Shown here piece by piece: positions 19,001 to 27,210 of a stretch of 64,000 nt of DNA. Source of the DNA: Sphingobacterium sp. (GTDB taxonomy: Bacteria; Bacteroidota; Bacteroidia; Sphingobacteriales; Sphingobacteriaceae); the NCBI GenBank assembly GCA_031253985.1, contig JAIRVH010000045.1:17711-81710 (forward strand), written 5' to 3'. Numbering within the stretch: position 1 is the first letter of the stretch; every line of letters starts with the position of its first letter. The notes under the pieces were generated by a model. The model did not search any database. It was given only the letters and a program-made list of their open reading frames with translations, and had not been told where the DNA came from. The position numbers and the translations under genes are program-made.

Positions 19001-19219
19001 GAGGTCAAGATTAAATTGGGTGGTCAATATGGAAGGGGGGAACAATTTACGATCAAAGCAAAAAATGCAAGTAAGAAAAATATGTATGTACAACGCGCGG
19101 CATTAAATGGAAAACCTTTAAATACCTTTTACTTTGATGCGGCTGAACTTTTAAAAGGGGGAGAGCTTGTTTTAGAAATGGGTGCGGTACCCAATAAACA
19201 ATGGGGATTGTTTCAATAA
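16082..19219 (+). CDS. GH92 alpha-mannosidase with N-terminal carbohydrate-binding-like extension
   Basis: 1045 residues, about 300 longer than the two following paralogues. A Sec signal (about 1-23, SAFGQ) is followed by a beta-rich domain (about 25-205, HAIWQLGNSDGSSSEF ... GGWVEFDSFKLIGPEG) resembling the CBM-like domain III of rhamnogalacturonan lyases. A small Ig-like stretch follows, then the GH92 domain from about 310 (DYVNTMIGSAHSRWMIAPGPWMPFGMVKISPDN). The family landmarks are present: VEGNAWQLTF (about 833) with the general-acid glutamate, and GDEDQGQMSAWYIMNAIGLF (about 934) with the base aspartate region. GH92 enzymes are calcium-dependent exo-acting alpha-mannosidases used on N-glycans or fungal mannan. 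It is first of three tandem GH92 genes, with a terminator after it. Confidence 0.88.
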   Translation: MKLRFSLSFAAGLLFMCGQSAFGQGHAIWQLGNSDGSSSEFALAPNGYRKFLEHDFGYEDNAFIVGQSTLAKDLPYVLPGPANEWGGTGGTSGLRTHFLNLYYVLNGSIGDGQCTLQVKLANSDPQHRPTLQISINGKPYNVAVKEGAGNGEPLNNTSKSGNSTISIPLPADLIRKGGNQITLTVIKGGWVEFDSFKLIGPEGIKLIANCTAIVQNVQQSDFEILSSGKPVQRMLVDLLTLRDDEKLKVVLDGKKIYEKSLEKGAAKLEIPMPYTAKNVVSKYEIYSNGRLIQSSAIARGPKRLGGVSDYVNTMIGSAHSRWMIAPGPWMPFGMVKISPDNQNIGWQAGYEPSIESIGTFSHIHEWTMAGLGTFPTAGRLKTRVGDQYSSDSGYRSAIDKTSEKAPLGYYAVHLLDHDIDVKLTAATRSSFQQYTYHKSDTGRIMIDLKVNGEYDYKIKDLSLKKVSDYKVVGYSNQLSENVWSTDAKQDYIVYFVMEFDKPIINYGTWHNDQVTQRADLVADSAQFAGMYVEFDVRKDKAVQLRTGISYVSLANAEENLKTELADPFGWSIDRVVANQHKVWDELLSRLEIKSSDYLEKEKFYTNMYRTLASRNTFSDVNGEWRSSDEVIQRLPHKGDLALGCDAFWNTFWNLNQFWNLVTPEWSNKWVRSQLAMYDANGWLAKGPAGMEYIPVMVAEHEIPLIVGAYQMGIRDYDVEKAFEAVKKMQTTSPLKFEGGFAGNRDLDAYLKYKYVPYDLGRFSNSMEYSFDDWTVGQFAKSLGKEQEYTYFNDRGAWWKNAIDVNSGYARMKDAQGEWYKDFDPFKSGANHHYVEGNAWQLTFFVPQDIPELAKMIGQDVFLKRLEWGFPESEKWRYNGPNDQYWDYPVVQGNQQSMHFAYIFNWLKKPWLTQKWSRSIGARYYGQGISNAYLGDEDQGQMSAWYIMNAIGLFQIDGGTRVKPIYEIGSPLFEEVKIKLGGQYGRGEQFTIKAKNASKKNMYVQRAALNGKPLNTFYFDAAELLKGGELVLEMGAVPNKQWGLFQ

Positions 19220-19629
19220 GTAAATGTTTTTCATTGAGGAGTTCAGGTTGACTTAATTTGAATGATAGGGGCGGGATATAACCATGATTTGTTAAAGTTT
19301 GGTTAAACCGACCGGGCTGTGATAACAAACTTCCTTCGGCCAGCGTTATAGAGGTAGTTTCATAATTTAGGTTAATAATTGGTTAGTTAGTAAAAACCTG
19401 AAGTTCCCCGCTTCAGGTTTTTTGTTGATATGGGTTAGAACTGTCTTTCTTGTGTAGTCTTTTTAGTTTTGCTAAATCCTATTAACAAACGTAAAATCAT
19501 CGATATAACCGCTGGTAATATTTGTAAATATTTACGATTATCTGTAGTATTGTAGGTACACGCTAAAATGCGCGGCCTATGGGGTTTGCTTGAATAAAAG
19601 CAATTAACAATGTCGTCTATCAAGATTAT
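19220..19629. other. Intergenic region between first and second GH92 genes
   Basis: Holds a strong terminator (19392-19423) and nothing else recognisable. The terminator suggests that the first GH92 gene is transcribed separately from the second and third. Confidence 0.5.
19392..19423 (+). terminator. Rho-independent terminator after first GH92 gene
   Basis: Arms AAAAACCTGAAG (19392-19403) and CTTCAGGTTTTTT (19411-19423) enclose loop TTCCCCG and end in a T run. It lies 170 bp beyond the GH92 stop. Confidence 0.85.
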
Positions 19630-21879
19630 ATGATCAAATTTATCCGTTTTTTAATTTTAGGATTATTTCTTTGGGAGAATGTTTCTGCCCAAAAGCTTCC
19701 TACCGACTATGTCAATCCGTTTATCGGTACCAGCAATTATGGAACAACCAATCCGGGAGCTCAAGTTCCCAATGGTTTGATGAATGTTTCCCCTTTTAAT
19801 GTAATGGGATCATCACTCAACGCATTTGATAAGGATGCAAGATGGTGGTCAACTCCCTATGAACATAGCAATAGCTATTTTACAGGTTTCTCGCATGTCA
19901 ATTTAAGTGGTGTAGGATGTCCAGATATGGGAAGTTTGTTGTTGATGCCAACCTCAGGAAAACTGGAGGTTGATTATCATCAATATGGTAGTACCTATAC
20001 GAAAGAGGTCGCCCATCCGGGGTATTATAGTAATGTATTAAAGAAATATGGCATTAAAACGGAAGTTTCAGCCACAGCACGTGTGGGAGTTTCTAAATTC
20101 ACTTTTCCAAAAGGACAGGCAAATATCCTGCTCAATTTGGGCGAAGGTTTAACAAATGAAACGGGAGCGACAGTTCGTTATGTGAGTGATACTGAAATAG
20201 AAGGATCTAAGTTGTTGGGCTCTTTCTGCTACAGTAATAACCAGGCTGTTTACCCAATCTTCTTTGTTATGCGTGTCAATAAAAAGCCCGCAAAAAGAGG
20301 TTACTGGAAATTCCAGCGTGCCGGAGAAAAATGGGAAAATGACTGGAATAAAGATGCTGGAAAATATAAGATTTTTACAGACTATACAGATCAGCTTTCT
20401 GGTGATGATCTTGGCGCATTCTTTAGTTTTGATGTTCAGGAAAATGAAAGTTTAGAGGTACAGCTTGCCGTGTCGTTTGTGAGCGTCGACAACGCCCGTA
20501 AAAATCTAGAAGCCGAGCAGGCCGATTTCGGATTTGAGACAACGCATCAGCAGGCTTCTTTGCAATGGAATAATGCCTTGTCCAAGATACAAGTAGAGGG
20601 TGGAACGGAAGATCAGAAAACTGTATTTTATACAGCACTATACCATGCCATGATTCATCCCAATGTTTTACAGGACGTGAATGGCGAGTATCCCGCAATG
20701 GAAAGCCGGAAGACTCTTGTCGCAGATCACAATCGTTATACAGTGTTTTCACTGTGGGATACCTATAGAAATGTACAGCCACTTATGTCGTTGGTTTATC
20801 CCGATAAGCAGGTTGGTATGATACGTTCCATGATCGATATTTATAAAGAAAACGGCTGGATGCCGAAATGGGAATTGTATAGCCGGGAAAGCTATACGAT
20901 GGATGGTGATCCTGCAGTTCCTGTGATTGTTGATGCATGGATGAAAGGTATTCGGGATTTTGATATCAATACAGCTTATGAAGCCTTTTTGAAATCTGCC
21001 ACTACAACTGATTCAACAAATAAAATTAGGCCTGACAATGCAGATTATGTGAAGTATGGGTATGTACCGTTACGCGATTCATTTGATAATTCCGTATCGC
21101 ACGCGATAGAATATTATGTTGCTGACTGGAATTTAGCTCAGTTGGCTGCCTCTTTGGGGAAAACCAAAGAGGCACAGCTTTTTGGTAAGCGGGCGCAGGG
21201 GTATAAACATTACTATTCTTCGGAGTATGGGACTTTCAGACCTATCCTTCCTAACGGCAAGTTTTTAAGTCCATTTAATCCATTGATGGGCGCTAATTTT
21301 GAACCTAACCATGGTTTCCATGAAGGTAATGCCTGGAATTACAGTTTTGCAATTCCATTTGATATTCCTGGTTTGGTGAAATTGATGGGCGGAAAGCAAA
21401 AATTTGTAGATCGGCTTCAGGCAACGTTTGATAAGGGATATTTTGACGTGACAAACGAACCGGATATGCTGTATCCACATGTGTTTTCAGAAATTAAAGG
21501 CGAAGAATGGCGCACCCAAAAGTTGGTGAAAGAAATACTGGAAAAACATTTTACCAACAGCCCCGGCGGTATACCTGGTAATGATGACACGGGGACGATG
21601 TCCACATGGGCGCTCATGAACATGATCGGGATTTATCCTTTCTGCCCGGGTAGACCAGATTATACCGTCGTAACCCCGGTATTTGATAAAGTTACTATTC
21701 AGCTCGATAAAAAATACTATCCAAATGCCGATAAAGTAACCATAAGACGTCAGAAAGAAGGGACTGGTGAATATATCAAAAAGATCGTGATCGACGGAAA
21801 ACCATACAATGGATTTAAAATCAGTCACCAGACTTTAGTCAATAGCAAGGATATTCTAATTATTACTGGAAATAGATAA
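19630..21879 (+). CDS. GH92 family alpha-mannosidase
   Basis: 749 residues, the standard two-domain GH92 length. A Sec signal covers about 1-20 (NVSAQ). The N-terminal beta-sandwich begins DYVNPFIGTSNYGTTNPGAQVPNGLMNVSPFN. The catalytic (alpha/alpha)6 part carries HEGNAWNYSFAIPFDIPGL (about 564) and GIPGNDDTGTMSTWALMNMIGIYPFCPG (about 645-670). The glutamate and aspartates of these two motifs are the family's catalytic acid and base positions. Linkage specificity cannot be assigned from sequence alone. It is followed after 33 bp by the third GH92 gene, so the two are probably co-transcribed. Confidence 0.93.
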   Translation: MIKFIRFLILGLFLWENVSAQKLPTDYVNPFIGTSNYGTTNPGAQVPNGLMNVSPFNVMGSSLNAFDKDARWWSTPYEHSNSYFTGFSHVNLSGVGCPDMGSLLLMPTSGKLEVDYHQYGSTYTKEVAHPGYYSNVLKKYGIKTEVSATARVGVSKFTFPKGQANILLNLGEGLTNETGATVRYVSDTEIEGSKLLGSFCYSNNQAVYPIFFVMRVNKKPAKRGYWKFQRAGEKWENDWNKDAGKYKIFTDYTDQLSGDDLGAFFSFDVQENESLEVQLAVSFVSVDNARKNLEAEQADFGFETTHQQASLQWNNALSKIQVEGGTEDQKTVFYTALYHAMIHPNVLQDVNGEYPAMESRKTLVADHNRYTVFSLWDTYRNVQPLMSLVYPDKQVGMIRSMIDIYKENGWMPKWELYSRESYTMDGDPAVPVIVDAWMKGIRDFDINTAYEAFLKSATTTDSTNKIRPDNADYVKYGYVPLRDSFDNSVSHAIEYYVADWNLAQLAASLGKTKEAQLFGKRAQGYKHYYSSEYGTFRPILPNGKFLSPFNPLMGANFEPNHGFHEGNAWNYSFAIPFDIPGLVKLMGGKQKFVDRLQATFDKGYFDVTNEPDMLYPHVFSEIKGEEWRTQKLVKEILEKHFTNSPGGIPGNDDTGTMSTWALMNMIGIYPFCPGRPDYTVVTPVFDKVTIQLDKKYYPNADKVTIRRQKEGTGEYIKKIVIDGKPYNGFKISHQTLVNSKDILIITGNR

Positions 21880-21912
21880 ATAAGCAAACTAAATTGAAAA
21901 CTGATCTACAGA

Positions 21913-24159
21913 ATGAAATATATTAATTATGCGGTCTGCGCAGGCCTATTATCTTTAGTTGGTTGTGCTTCGCTAAAAAGCTCCGTTGAAAGTTCTTATG
22001 CAACGTATGTAAATCCTTTTATCGGAACGGACTTTACCGGAAATACATATCCAGGAGCACAATCGCCTTTTGGGATGGTACAGCTAAGTCCAGATAATGG
22101 ACTTCCCGGCTGGGACCGTATTTCCGGATACTTTTATCCCGACAGCACAATTTCTGGCTTTAGCCATACCCATTTAAGCGGTACCGGGGCTGGTGACTTA
22201 TACGATATATCTTTCATGCCGGTGACATTGCCCTATCATGAAGCGGAAGCTCCTCTTGGTATACATTCGAAGTTTTCCCACAAAGACGAAAAGGCACATG
22301 CAGGATATTATCAGGTAAAACTGATTGATTATGATATCAATGTAGAGCTGACGGCAACAGCACGTTGCGGCATCCAGCGCTATACTTTTCCAAAGGCAGA
22401 ATCTGCCGTATTTTTAGATTTAAAGAAAGCAATGAACTGGGATGCGACTACAGATTCGCGCATCGAAGTGGTAGATTCTGTGACTATTCGTGGCTATCGT
22501 TTTTCTGAAGGCTGGGCCAGAGGACAACGTGTCTATTTTGAAACTCGTTTTTCCAAACCTTTTACAGCAGTCCATATTGATAGCACGGTCATATTATCAA
22601 GTGCCGATACAACAATGAAGAAGGCAACGCGAATCGGTACAGCCTATAAAGCCCGATTTGATTTTAAAACTGCCGAAGGCGAACAGGTAACGCTTAGCAC
22701 TGCACTTTCGGGGGTAAGCATGGACGGTGCGTCCAAAAATTTAAAAGCGGAAGTTCCAAAAGATGATTTTGACTATTATTTGAAAGAGGCAGAGCAAAAT
22801 TGGAACAATGAATTGGGGAGGGTTGCCATCGAAACCAAAGACAGAGAGGAGCAGGTCAAATTCTATACAGCATTGTATCATTCCATGCTTGCACCGACAA
22901 TTTTTAGTGACATTGATGGTGCTTATATGGGCGCTGACCGAAAAATACATCAGGCTGAAGGCTGGACCAACTACAGCACGTTTTCCCTTTGGGATACTTA
23001 TAGAGCTTCCCATCCCTTATTTACTTATATTGATCCTAATCGTGTAAACGATATGATTAAGTCGTTCATCGCTTTTTATGAACAGCATGGCCGATTACCA
23101 GTATGGAATATTTACGGGAGTGAAACAGATATGATGATCGGGAATCATGCAATTCCTGTCATTGTAGATGCATATTTAAAAGGAATCGGTGATTTTGATG
23201 CTACAAAAGCATTAGAAGCCTGTGTTGCGACAGCTAATATCGACAATTATAGAGGCATAGGTCTGTATAAAAAATTAGGCTATGTACCCTATGACGTCAA
23301 GGATGAATATAATGCTGAAAACTGGTCGCTATCGAGAACACTTGAATATGCATACGATGATCATTGTATCGCCATGATGGCGGATAAGATGGGCAAGAAA
23401 GAGATTGCAGGAACATTTTTTGCAAGAGCGCAGAACTACAAAAATGTTTATAATCCGTCGACTTCATTTATGCAGCCCCGGGATAGTAAAGGTAAATTTA
23501 TTACCCCATTTGATCCCGAAGAGTATAGTGCGCATATCTGTGAGAGTAATGCTTGGCAATATTTCTGGTCGGTACAGCATGATATTCCCGGATTGATTAA
23601 GCTTGTTGGTGGGCAAGAACGCTTCGCTCAGAAGTTGGACAGCATGTTCACATTTCATCCTTCGGATACCAGTAAACTTCCAATTTTTAGCACAGGAATG
23701 ATTGGTCAATATGCACATGGTAATGAACCAAGCCACCATGCACTCTATTTATTTAATGCCGTTGGACAACCTTGGAAAACACAGCAATATGCAGCAGAGG
23801 TTATGAATAAACTTTATTTAAATACACCTGCTGGATTGAGTGGAAATGATGATTGTGGACAGATGTCAGCTTGGTATGTATTCAGCTCGTTGGGTTTTTA
23901 TCCCGTAGATCCTATCAGTGGGAAATATGAGATCGGCACGCCTTTGTTTGAAAAAGCCGAATTGAAACTGTCCAATGGAAAGAAATTTACGGTTAAGGCA
24001 AACCAGGTGAGCAGGTCCAATATGTATATCCAATCGGTTACTCTTGATGGTAAACCTCTTGAAACAAGTTATATTACACATGAACAGATTATGTCAGGTG
24101 CGACATTAGTGTTTGAAATGGGCGAGAAACCAGGACCGGTGTGGTACAAAAATAAGTAG
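21913..24159 (+). CDS. GH92 family alpha-mannosidase, lipoprotein
   Basis: 748 residues beginning with a lipoprotein signal (SLVGC, lipobox cysteine about residue 19), so it is probably anchored in a membrane, unlike its two neighbours. The GH92 landmarks are YVNPFIGTDFTGNTYPGAQSPFGMVQLSPDN near the N-terminus, CESNAWQYFWSVQHDIPGL (about 542) and GLSGNDDCGQMSAWYVFSSLGFYPVDP (about 641). The first motif reads ESNAW where most members have EGNAW; the glutamate is kept. A surface-exposed lipoprotein mannosidase plus two soluble ones fits stepwise trimming of mannan or high-mannose glycans. A bidirectional hairpin follows the gene. Confidence 0.93.
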   Translation: MKYINYAVCAGLLSLVGCASLKSSVESSYATYVNPFIGTDFTGNTYPGAQSPFGMVQLSPDNGLPGWDRISGYFYPDSTISGFSHTHLSGTGAGDLYDISFMPVTLPYHEAEAPLGIHSKFSHKDEKAHAGYYQVKLIDYDINVELTATARCGIQRYTFPKAESAVFLDLKKAMNWDATTDSRIEVVDSVTIRGYRFSEGWARGQRVYFETRFSKPFTAVHIDSTVILSSADTTMKKATRIGTAYKARFDFKTAEGEQVTLSTALSGVSMDGASKNLKAEVPKDDFDYYLKEAEQNWNNELGRVAIETKDREEQVKFYTALYHSMLAPTIFSDIDGAYMGADRKIHQAEGWTNYSTFSLWDTYRASHPLFTYIDPNRVNDMIKSFIAFYEQHGRLPVWNIYGSETDMMIGNHAIPVIVDAYLKGIGDFDATKALEACVATANIDNYRGIGLYKKLGYVPYDVKDEYNAENWSLSRTLEYAYDDHCIAMMADKMGKKEIAGTFFARAQNYKNVYNPSTSFMQPRDSKGKFITPFDPEEYSAHICESNAWQYFWSVQHDIPGLIKLVGGQERFAQKLDSMFTFHPSDTSKLPIFSTGMIGQYAHGNEPSHHALYLFNAVGQPWKTQQYAAEVMNKLYLNTPAGLSGNDDCGQMSAWYVFSSLGFYPVDPISGKYEIGTPLFEKAELKLSNGKKFTVKANQVSRSNMYIQSVTLDGKPLETSYITHEQIMSGATLVFEMGEKPGPVWYKNK

Positions 24160-24191
24160 CCTCATTTCTATTTAGATAGATCTTTTTAAGC

Positions 24192-24230
24192 GCAGCCTCC
24201 AGATGAATATTTAATGAATTTGGGGGCTGC
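24192..24230. terminator. Bidirectional terminator between GH92 and GNAT genes
   Basis: Arms GCAGCCTCC (24192-24200) and GGGGGCTGC (24222-24230) pair across an AT-rich loop, followed by TTGTTTT on the plus strand. On the minus strand the hairpin overlaps the GNAT stop codon and leads into CTTAAAAAGA. Confidence 0.6.
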
Positions 24231-24786
24231 TTGTTTTCTCGGCTGGATTATTCAGGCTTTTGTAAAAGTAGGTTGTGCTACACGGCAAACCATTGGGAAG
24301 AAGAGCGTAATTTGGAATATCACCGACAATAGTCCAGCCACATTTTTGGTACATGAAATATGCGGGGCTATCAGTTACCGTATCGAGCACCATAAGTGTT
24401 TTATTTAGATCAATGGCTATCTTTTCAATTTGCTGAAGCAATTTCTGTGCAATGCCCATTCTCCGAAAGTCAGAGTGAACCAGCATTTTGGCAACATCTG
24501 CACGATGTGCCTGATTGGAAGGAAGATCAATTTGCAATTGAACTGTTCCGGCGATCTGATTTGTCACGCTATTTTTGGCAACAATTAATACAGTTTTCTG
24601 TTGTTTGACCTTATCCAGGACTTCGGTCCAGAATCTGCTCGCCTGTTCAACGGTCAGATCGTCCATAAAACCTATAGAGGCACCTCCTTGGACAATGTTA
24701 AAAGTCAGATCGACGAGTTGGGTAATTAAGATGTCACTGGGTTCTTTGATTTCTTCAATGACAAATTCTATAGTGGAAGTAAGCAT
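24211..24786 (-). CDS. GNAT family N-acetyltransferase
   Basis: A 191-residue acetyltransferase of the Gcn5 family. The acetyl-CoA motif A is DVAKMLVHSDFRRMGIAQKLLQQIE, with R-R-M-G-I-A as the Q/RxxGxG/A loop. It is followed by LMVLDTVTDSPAYFMYQKCGWTIVGDIPNYA, the usual motif B region. The N-terminal part (QASRFWTEVLDKV ... LIVAKNSVTNQIAGTVQL) fits small-molecule GNATs annotated as acyl-CoA or aminoglycoside-like transferases. The substrate is unknown. It is convergent with the third GH92 gene, and its stop lies inside the shared hairpin. Confidence 0.88.
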   Translation of the reverse strand: MLTSTIEFVIEEIKEPSDILITQLVDLTFNIVQGGASIGFMDDLTVEQASRFWTEVLDKVKQQKTVLIVAKNSVTNQIAGTVQLQIDLPSNQAHRADVAKMLVHSDFRRMGIAQKLLQQIEKIAIDLNKTLMVLDTVTDSPAYFMYQKCGWTIVGDIPNYALLPNGLPCSTTYFYKSLNNPAEKTSSPQIH

Positions 24787-24813
24787 GGAGCTGCCGTGTT
24801 TGATGGTAAATCT

Positions 24814-25044
24814 TTATTCACTTCGGGTGAACGCAAAATAAATGACATATAGCCAGCCAAGTATTCCGTGAATTAAAGCCCAAAGTATCGATTTATTACG
24901 GTCCCACGAAGTGACAACGGCAATTACTGATCCAAGACCTATTCCCGATTGCGTTATTGTCTGTGTCGTTGATTTACTGATCTCCTGACCAAACACTGCA
25001 TTGGAAACGAATATAAACAGTATAAATAACGTAAGCTGTTTCAT
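24814..25044 (-). CDS. Small membrane protein with signal peptide
   Basis: 76 residues: a cleavable signal (1-20, AVFGQ), a polar linker (EISKSTTQTITQSG), and a hydrophobic tail (GIGLGSVIAVVTSW ... ILWALIHGILGWLYVIYFAF) that probably forms one hairpin or two membrane spans. It is not assigned to any function. It lies 7 bp from the upstream small membrane protein gene, so both are likely one transcript. Confidence 0.7.
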   Translation of the reverse strand: MKQLTLFILFIFVSNAVFGQEISKSTTQTITQSGIGLGSVIAVVTSWDRNKSILWALIHGILGWLYVIYFAFTRSE

Positions 25045-25051
25045 AACGACT

Positions 25052-25300
25052 TTATTGAGCCCCTCTTACTTTGAGTTCTTCATTAATATCTTTTATTCTT
25101 TTGAAATTGAGAATCGCAATTGGGGATAAAGCAAAAGGAATGGCCATTAGGGCACTAAACCCTTTGGTAACCGAAGTGTAAATTCCCATTCCTAATAAAA
25201 TAAAGAGCATGATGGTTAACATCCAGGTAACTACAAGCGCAGTTTTCCTGTTGGTTTGAAGCTCTTCAATAGTCATTCCGTTTAATGGTCTATTATTCAT
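25052..25300 (-). CDS. Small two-span membrane protein
   Basis: 82 residues with two transmembrane segments (about 24-42, VTWMLTIMLFILLGMGIYT, and about 46-64, KGFSALMAIPFALSPIAIL) and a basic C-terminal tail (NFKRIKDINEELKVRG). The layout resembles short Bacteroidota proteins carried in databases as 'redox-active disulfide protein 2', but it contains no cysteine, so that name would be misleading. Function is unknown. It is probably co-transcribed with the 76-residue gene downstream. Confidence 0.7.
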   Translation of the reverse strand: MNNRPLNGMTIEELQTNRKTALVVTWMLTIMLFILLGMGIYTSVTKGFSALMAIPFALSPIAILNFKRIKDINEELKVRGAQ

Positions 25301-25748
25301 GATTTCTTTGGTTTATATTCTCTAATTTCCGTAATTCTTTTTAAGAAACAAAGTGTTGAACTTCAAATGATATGTAAATTTTGTGAAATATGAGATTTAT
25401 TTCATAAAAATTACAAAATAGCTTTGAAAACTGAGAGAATAAACGGGAAATTGAAATCATATTTTGCTTTTTATAGAAATTAATTATCAGCCGAAACGAT
25501 TTGATTCTGAATAATCTTTTTGGGTATTCAGACGAGAAACGGAATTTTCGCAGATTAGAGCGTTTTATAAAGTGGCATATAGGCATGCAGGAAGAAAATG
25601 AAGGTGCCGACAATGTCTCATTGAAAGAAGGATATGTTGAGTTGAGGAAATTGCAGGGGTAACGACGAATCTTAAAATAAAGACCGCGAATATTAAAAGC
25701 AATGGGAGGGCAATATTAAAAATATGTTATTTGCGGAAAAATTAAGAA
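25301..25748. other. Intergenic region with a possible gene remnant
   Basis: No complete gene. A plus-strand open frame of about 60 codons ending at 25662 reads plausibly as protein (NNLFGYSDEKRNFRRLERFIKW, then MQEENEGADNVSLKEG) but lacks a normal start and is closed by a stop upstream. It may be the end of a decayed gene. Confidence 0.3.
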
Positions 25749-26249
25749 ATGAGAATTTTAGCACTAGTCATTACGATATTTACCGTATGTGCTTGTAGGG
25801 GTAATTTCGAATCGGGATATAACGAAAAAATGGGAAATCTTTTCCAGAGCTGTACGGAAAAATTGGAAGAGAGCTATGGGAAGTTATTGGATGGAGAATA
25901 TGATGTCGATAAATCCGAATCTTCCTATGAAATGAAATTGAATGAGGCACGTGCTTTGAGCAGTTATATCAAGGGGATAAAATGCGAAGCTGTACAGTTG
26001 AGACCCGCTAAAACTGCGGAGGGTTTTCATGTGGCCACGGTTTCGTATATGACACAGATCGCTGATGGATATGGTGTTTTGTTGATTAAATATATTGATG
26101 AACAGAAAAAAGGAGCTAGGAAAAGTCTGCTAAGGGAGATTACGGATGAAAAAGCGCGACTTGCGGCCTTAGCCGATGAGTGTTTTGCGCATCAAATGGC
26201 CTGCTTGCATCAGGCTGGAATAAAAGGTGATAAGGAAACAAGAAATTAA
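25749..26249 (+). CDS. Hypothetical lipoprotein
   Basis: 166 residues starting MRILALVITIFTVCACRGN, with a lipobox-like cysteine at about residue 14-16. The remainder is largely helical and charged (NEKMGNLFQSCTEKLEESYGKLLDGEYD ... ITDEKARLAALADECFAHQMACLHQ), without a recognised domain. The next gene, also a lipoprotein, begins 26 bp downstream, so they probably form an operon. Function is unknown. Confidence 0.75.
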   Translation: MRILALVITIFTVCACRGNFESGYNEKMGNLFQSCTEKLEESYGKLLDGEYDVDKSESSYEMKLNEARALSSYIKGIKCEAVQLRPAKTAEGFHVATVSYMTQIADGYGVLLIKYIDEQKKGARKSLLREITDEKARLAALADECFAHQMACLHQAGIKGDKETRN

Positions 26250-26275
26250 TTAAAGTATATTTTGATTTTATAGAG

Positions 26276-27127
26276 ATGTTAAAGCTAAAATATAAGTGGT
26301 ATTTGTTGGTTATTTTGCCGGTGACGGCATTGTCCTGTAAGAGTAAAATAACAGCACAGCAGCCATCAACGCCTATTGCATTGGTGGATACCGTAAAGCC
26401 AGATTGGTATCGCGAAAACTATGGTCAGGTTGTTATGATTGACGATAATTTAGTGGTTAAAAAAAACGGTAGTTACTTAATAGATCTTCCATTGCGGATT
26501 GTTCCAGACTCCACCTATGTCTTCTTTTTGAGTGCTAGGATTCCGGTAGAATTATTTAAGAAATCAAATGAGTTTTATCCCGATCTTCAGCATTTTGTGC
26601 TGATCGTCCCAGACTGGAAATTTTATGATGAGATTGCTAAAGAAGCATCAAAACAAGGTATGTGTATAGAACCTGCGACGACCAATTTTTATTATTCGAT
26701 AAAAAGAGAGGACGGTGTGGTTAGGGTTGATAGTATTCGTCGTTCTGGTGACGATAATCCAGGCTTCGATTTTGTTAAACCCGCTTCGCCTAAAAATATG
26801 CTGACAGTTTACAGAAAGGAAAGTTATGGATCCGTTTGCTGTCCACGTGATCCAAAATGGGATATGGTAGATAAGGATGACTCTTTTTTGTTCGGTTTTG
26901 AACAAACTAATCACCTGAAAGTGACTAGGGGGAGATATGTGCAGATGGAAGGTAAAGAAGGCGAAAAGAGTATCTATTATACACTGCCAGGATTGCAGCC
27001 AACGCAGCGGCTGGAATTTTTAGCAGCTAAATATGCGCAAACAAAACCATTGATACCGCAGTTGTTTGCACCGCAAATGGTACTGTTTGTAAGCGAAGGT
27101 TTTAATAAAATGAAAGAGCTGCCCTAA
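26276..27127 (+). CDS. Hypothetical lipoprotein
   Basis: 283 residues with a lipoprotein signal (VILPVTALSC, cysteine about residue 21). The mature part is rich in beta structure with many aromatic residues (NGSYLIDLPLRIVPDSTYVFFLSARIPV; YGSVCCPRDPKWD). The CC pair and the proline-rich C-terminus (AQTKPLIPQLFAPQMVLF) are notable, but I recognise no domain. It is co-directional with the preceding lipoprotein gene at 26 bp and ends before a hairpin shared with the convergent glutaminyl cyclase gene. Confidence 0.75.
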   Translation: MLKLKYKWYLLVILPVTALSCKSKITAQQPSTPIALVDTVKPDWYRENYGQVVMIDDNLVVKKNGSYLIDLPLRIVPDSTYVFFLSARIPVELFKKSNEFYPDLQHFVLIVPDWKFYDEIAKEASKQGMCIEPATTNFYYSIKREDGVVRVDSIRRSGDDNPGFDFVKPASPKNMLTVYRKESYGSVCCPRDPKWDMVDKDDSFLFGFEQTNHLKVTRGRYVQMEGKEGEKSIYYTLPGLQPTQRLEFLAAKYAQTKPLIPQLFAPQMVLFVSEGFNKMKELP

Positions 27128-27174
27128 CGCGAGAAATCATATGCAAATGATTCGATAATAACATAATTTTTTCA

Positions 27175-27210
27175 TTTGAGATAAAGCTATTCGATCAGCT
27201 TTATCTCAAA
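27175..27210. terminator. Bidirectional terminator between convergent genes
   Basis: Arms TTTGAGATAAAGCT (27175-27188) and AGCTTTATCTCAAA (27197-27210) are perfectly complementary with an 8-base loop. Preceded by TTTTTTCA on the plus strand, which gives a U run for minus-strand RNA only in part. The stop of the glutaminyl cyclase gene lies inside it. Confidence 0.65.
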
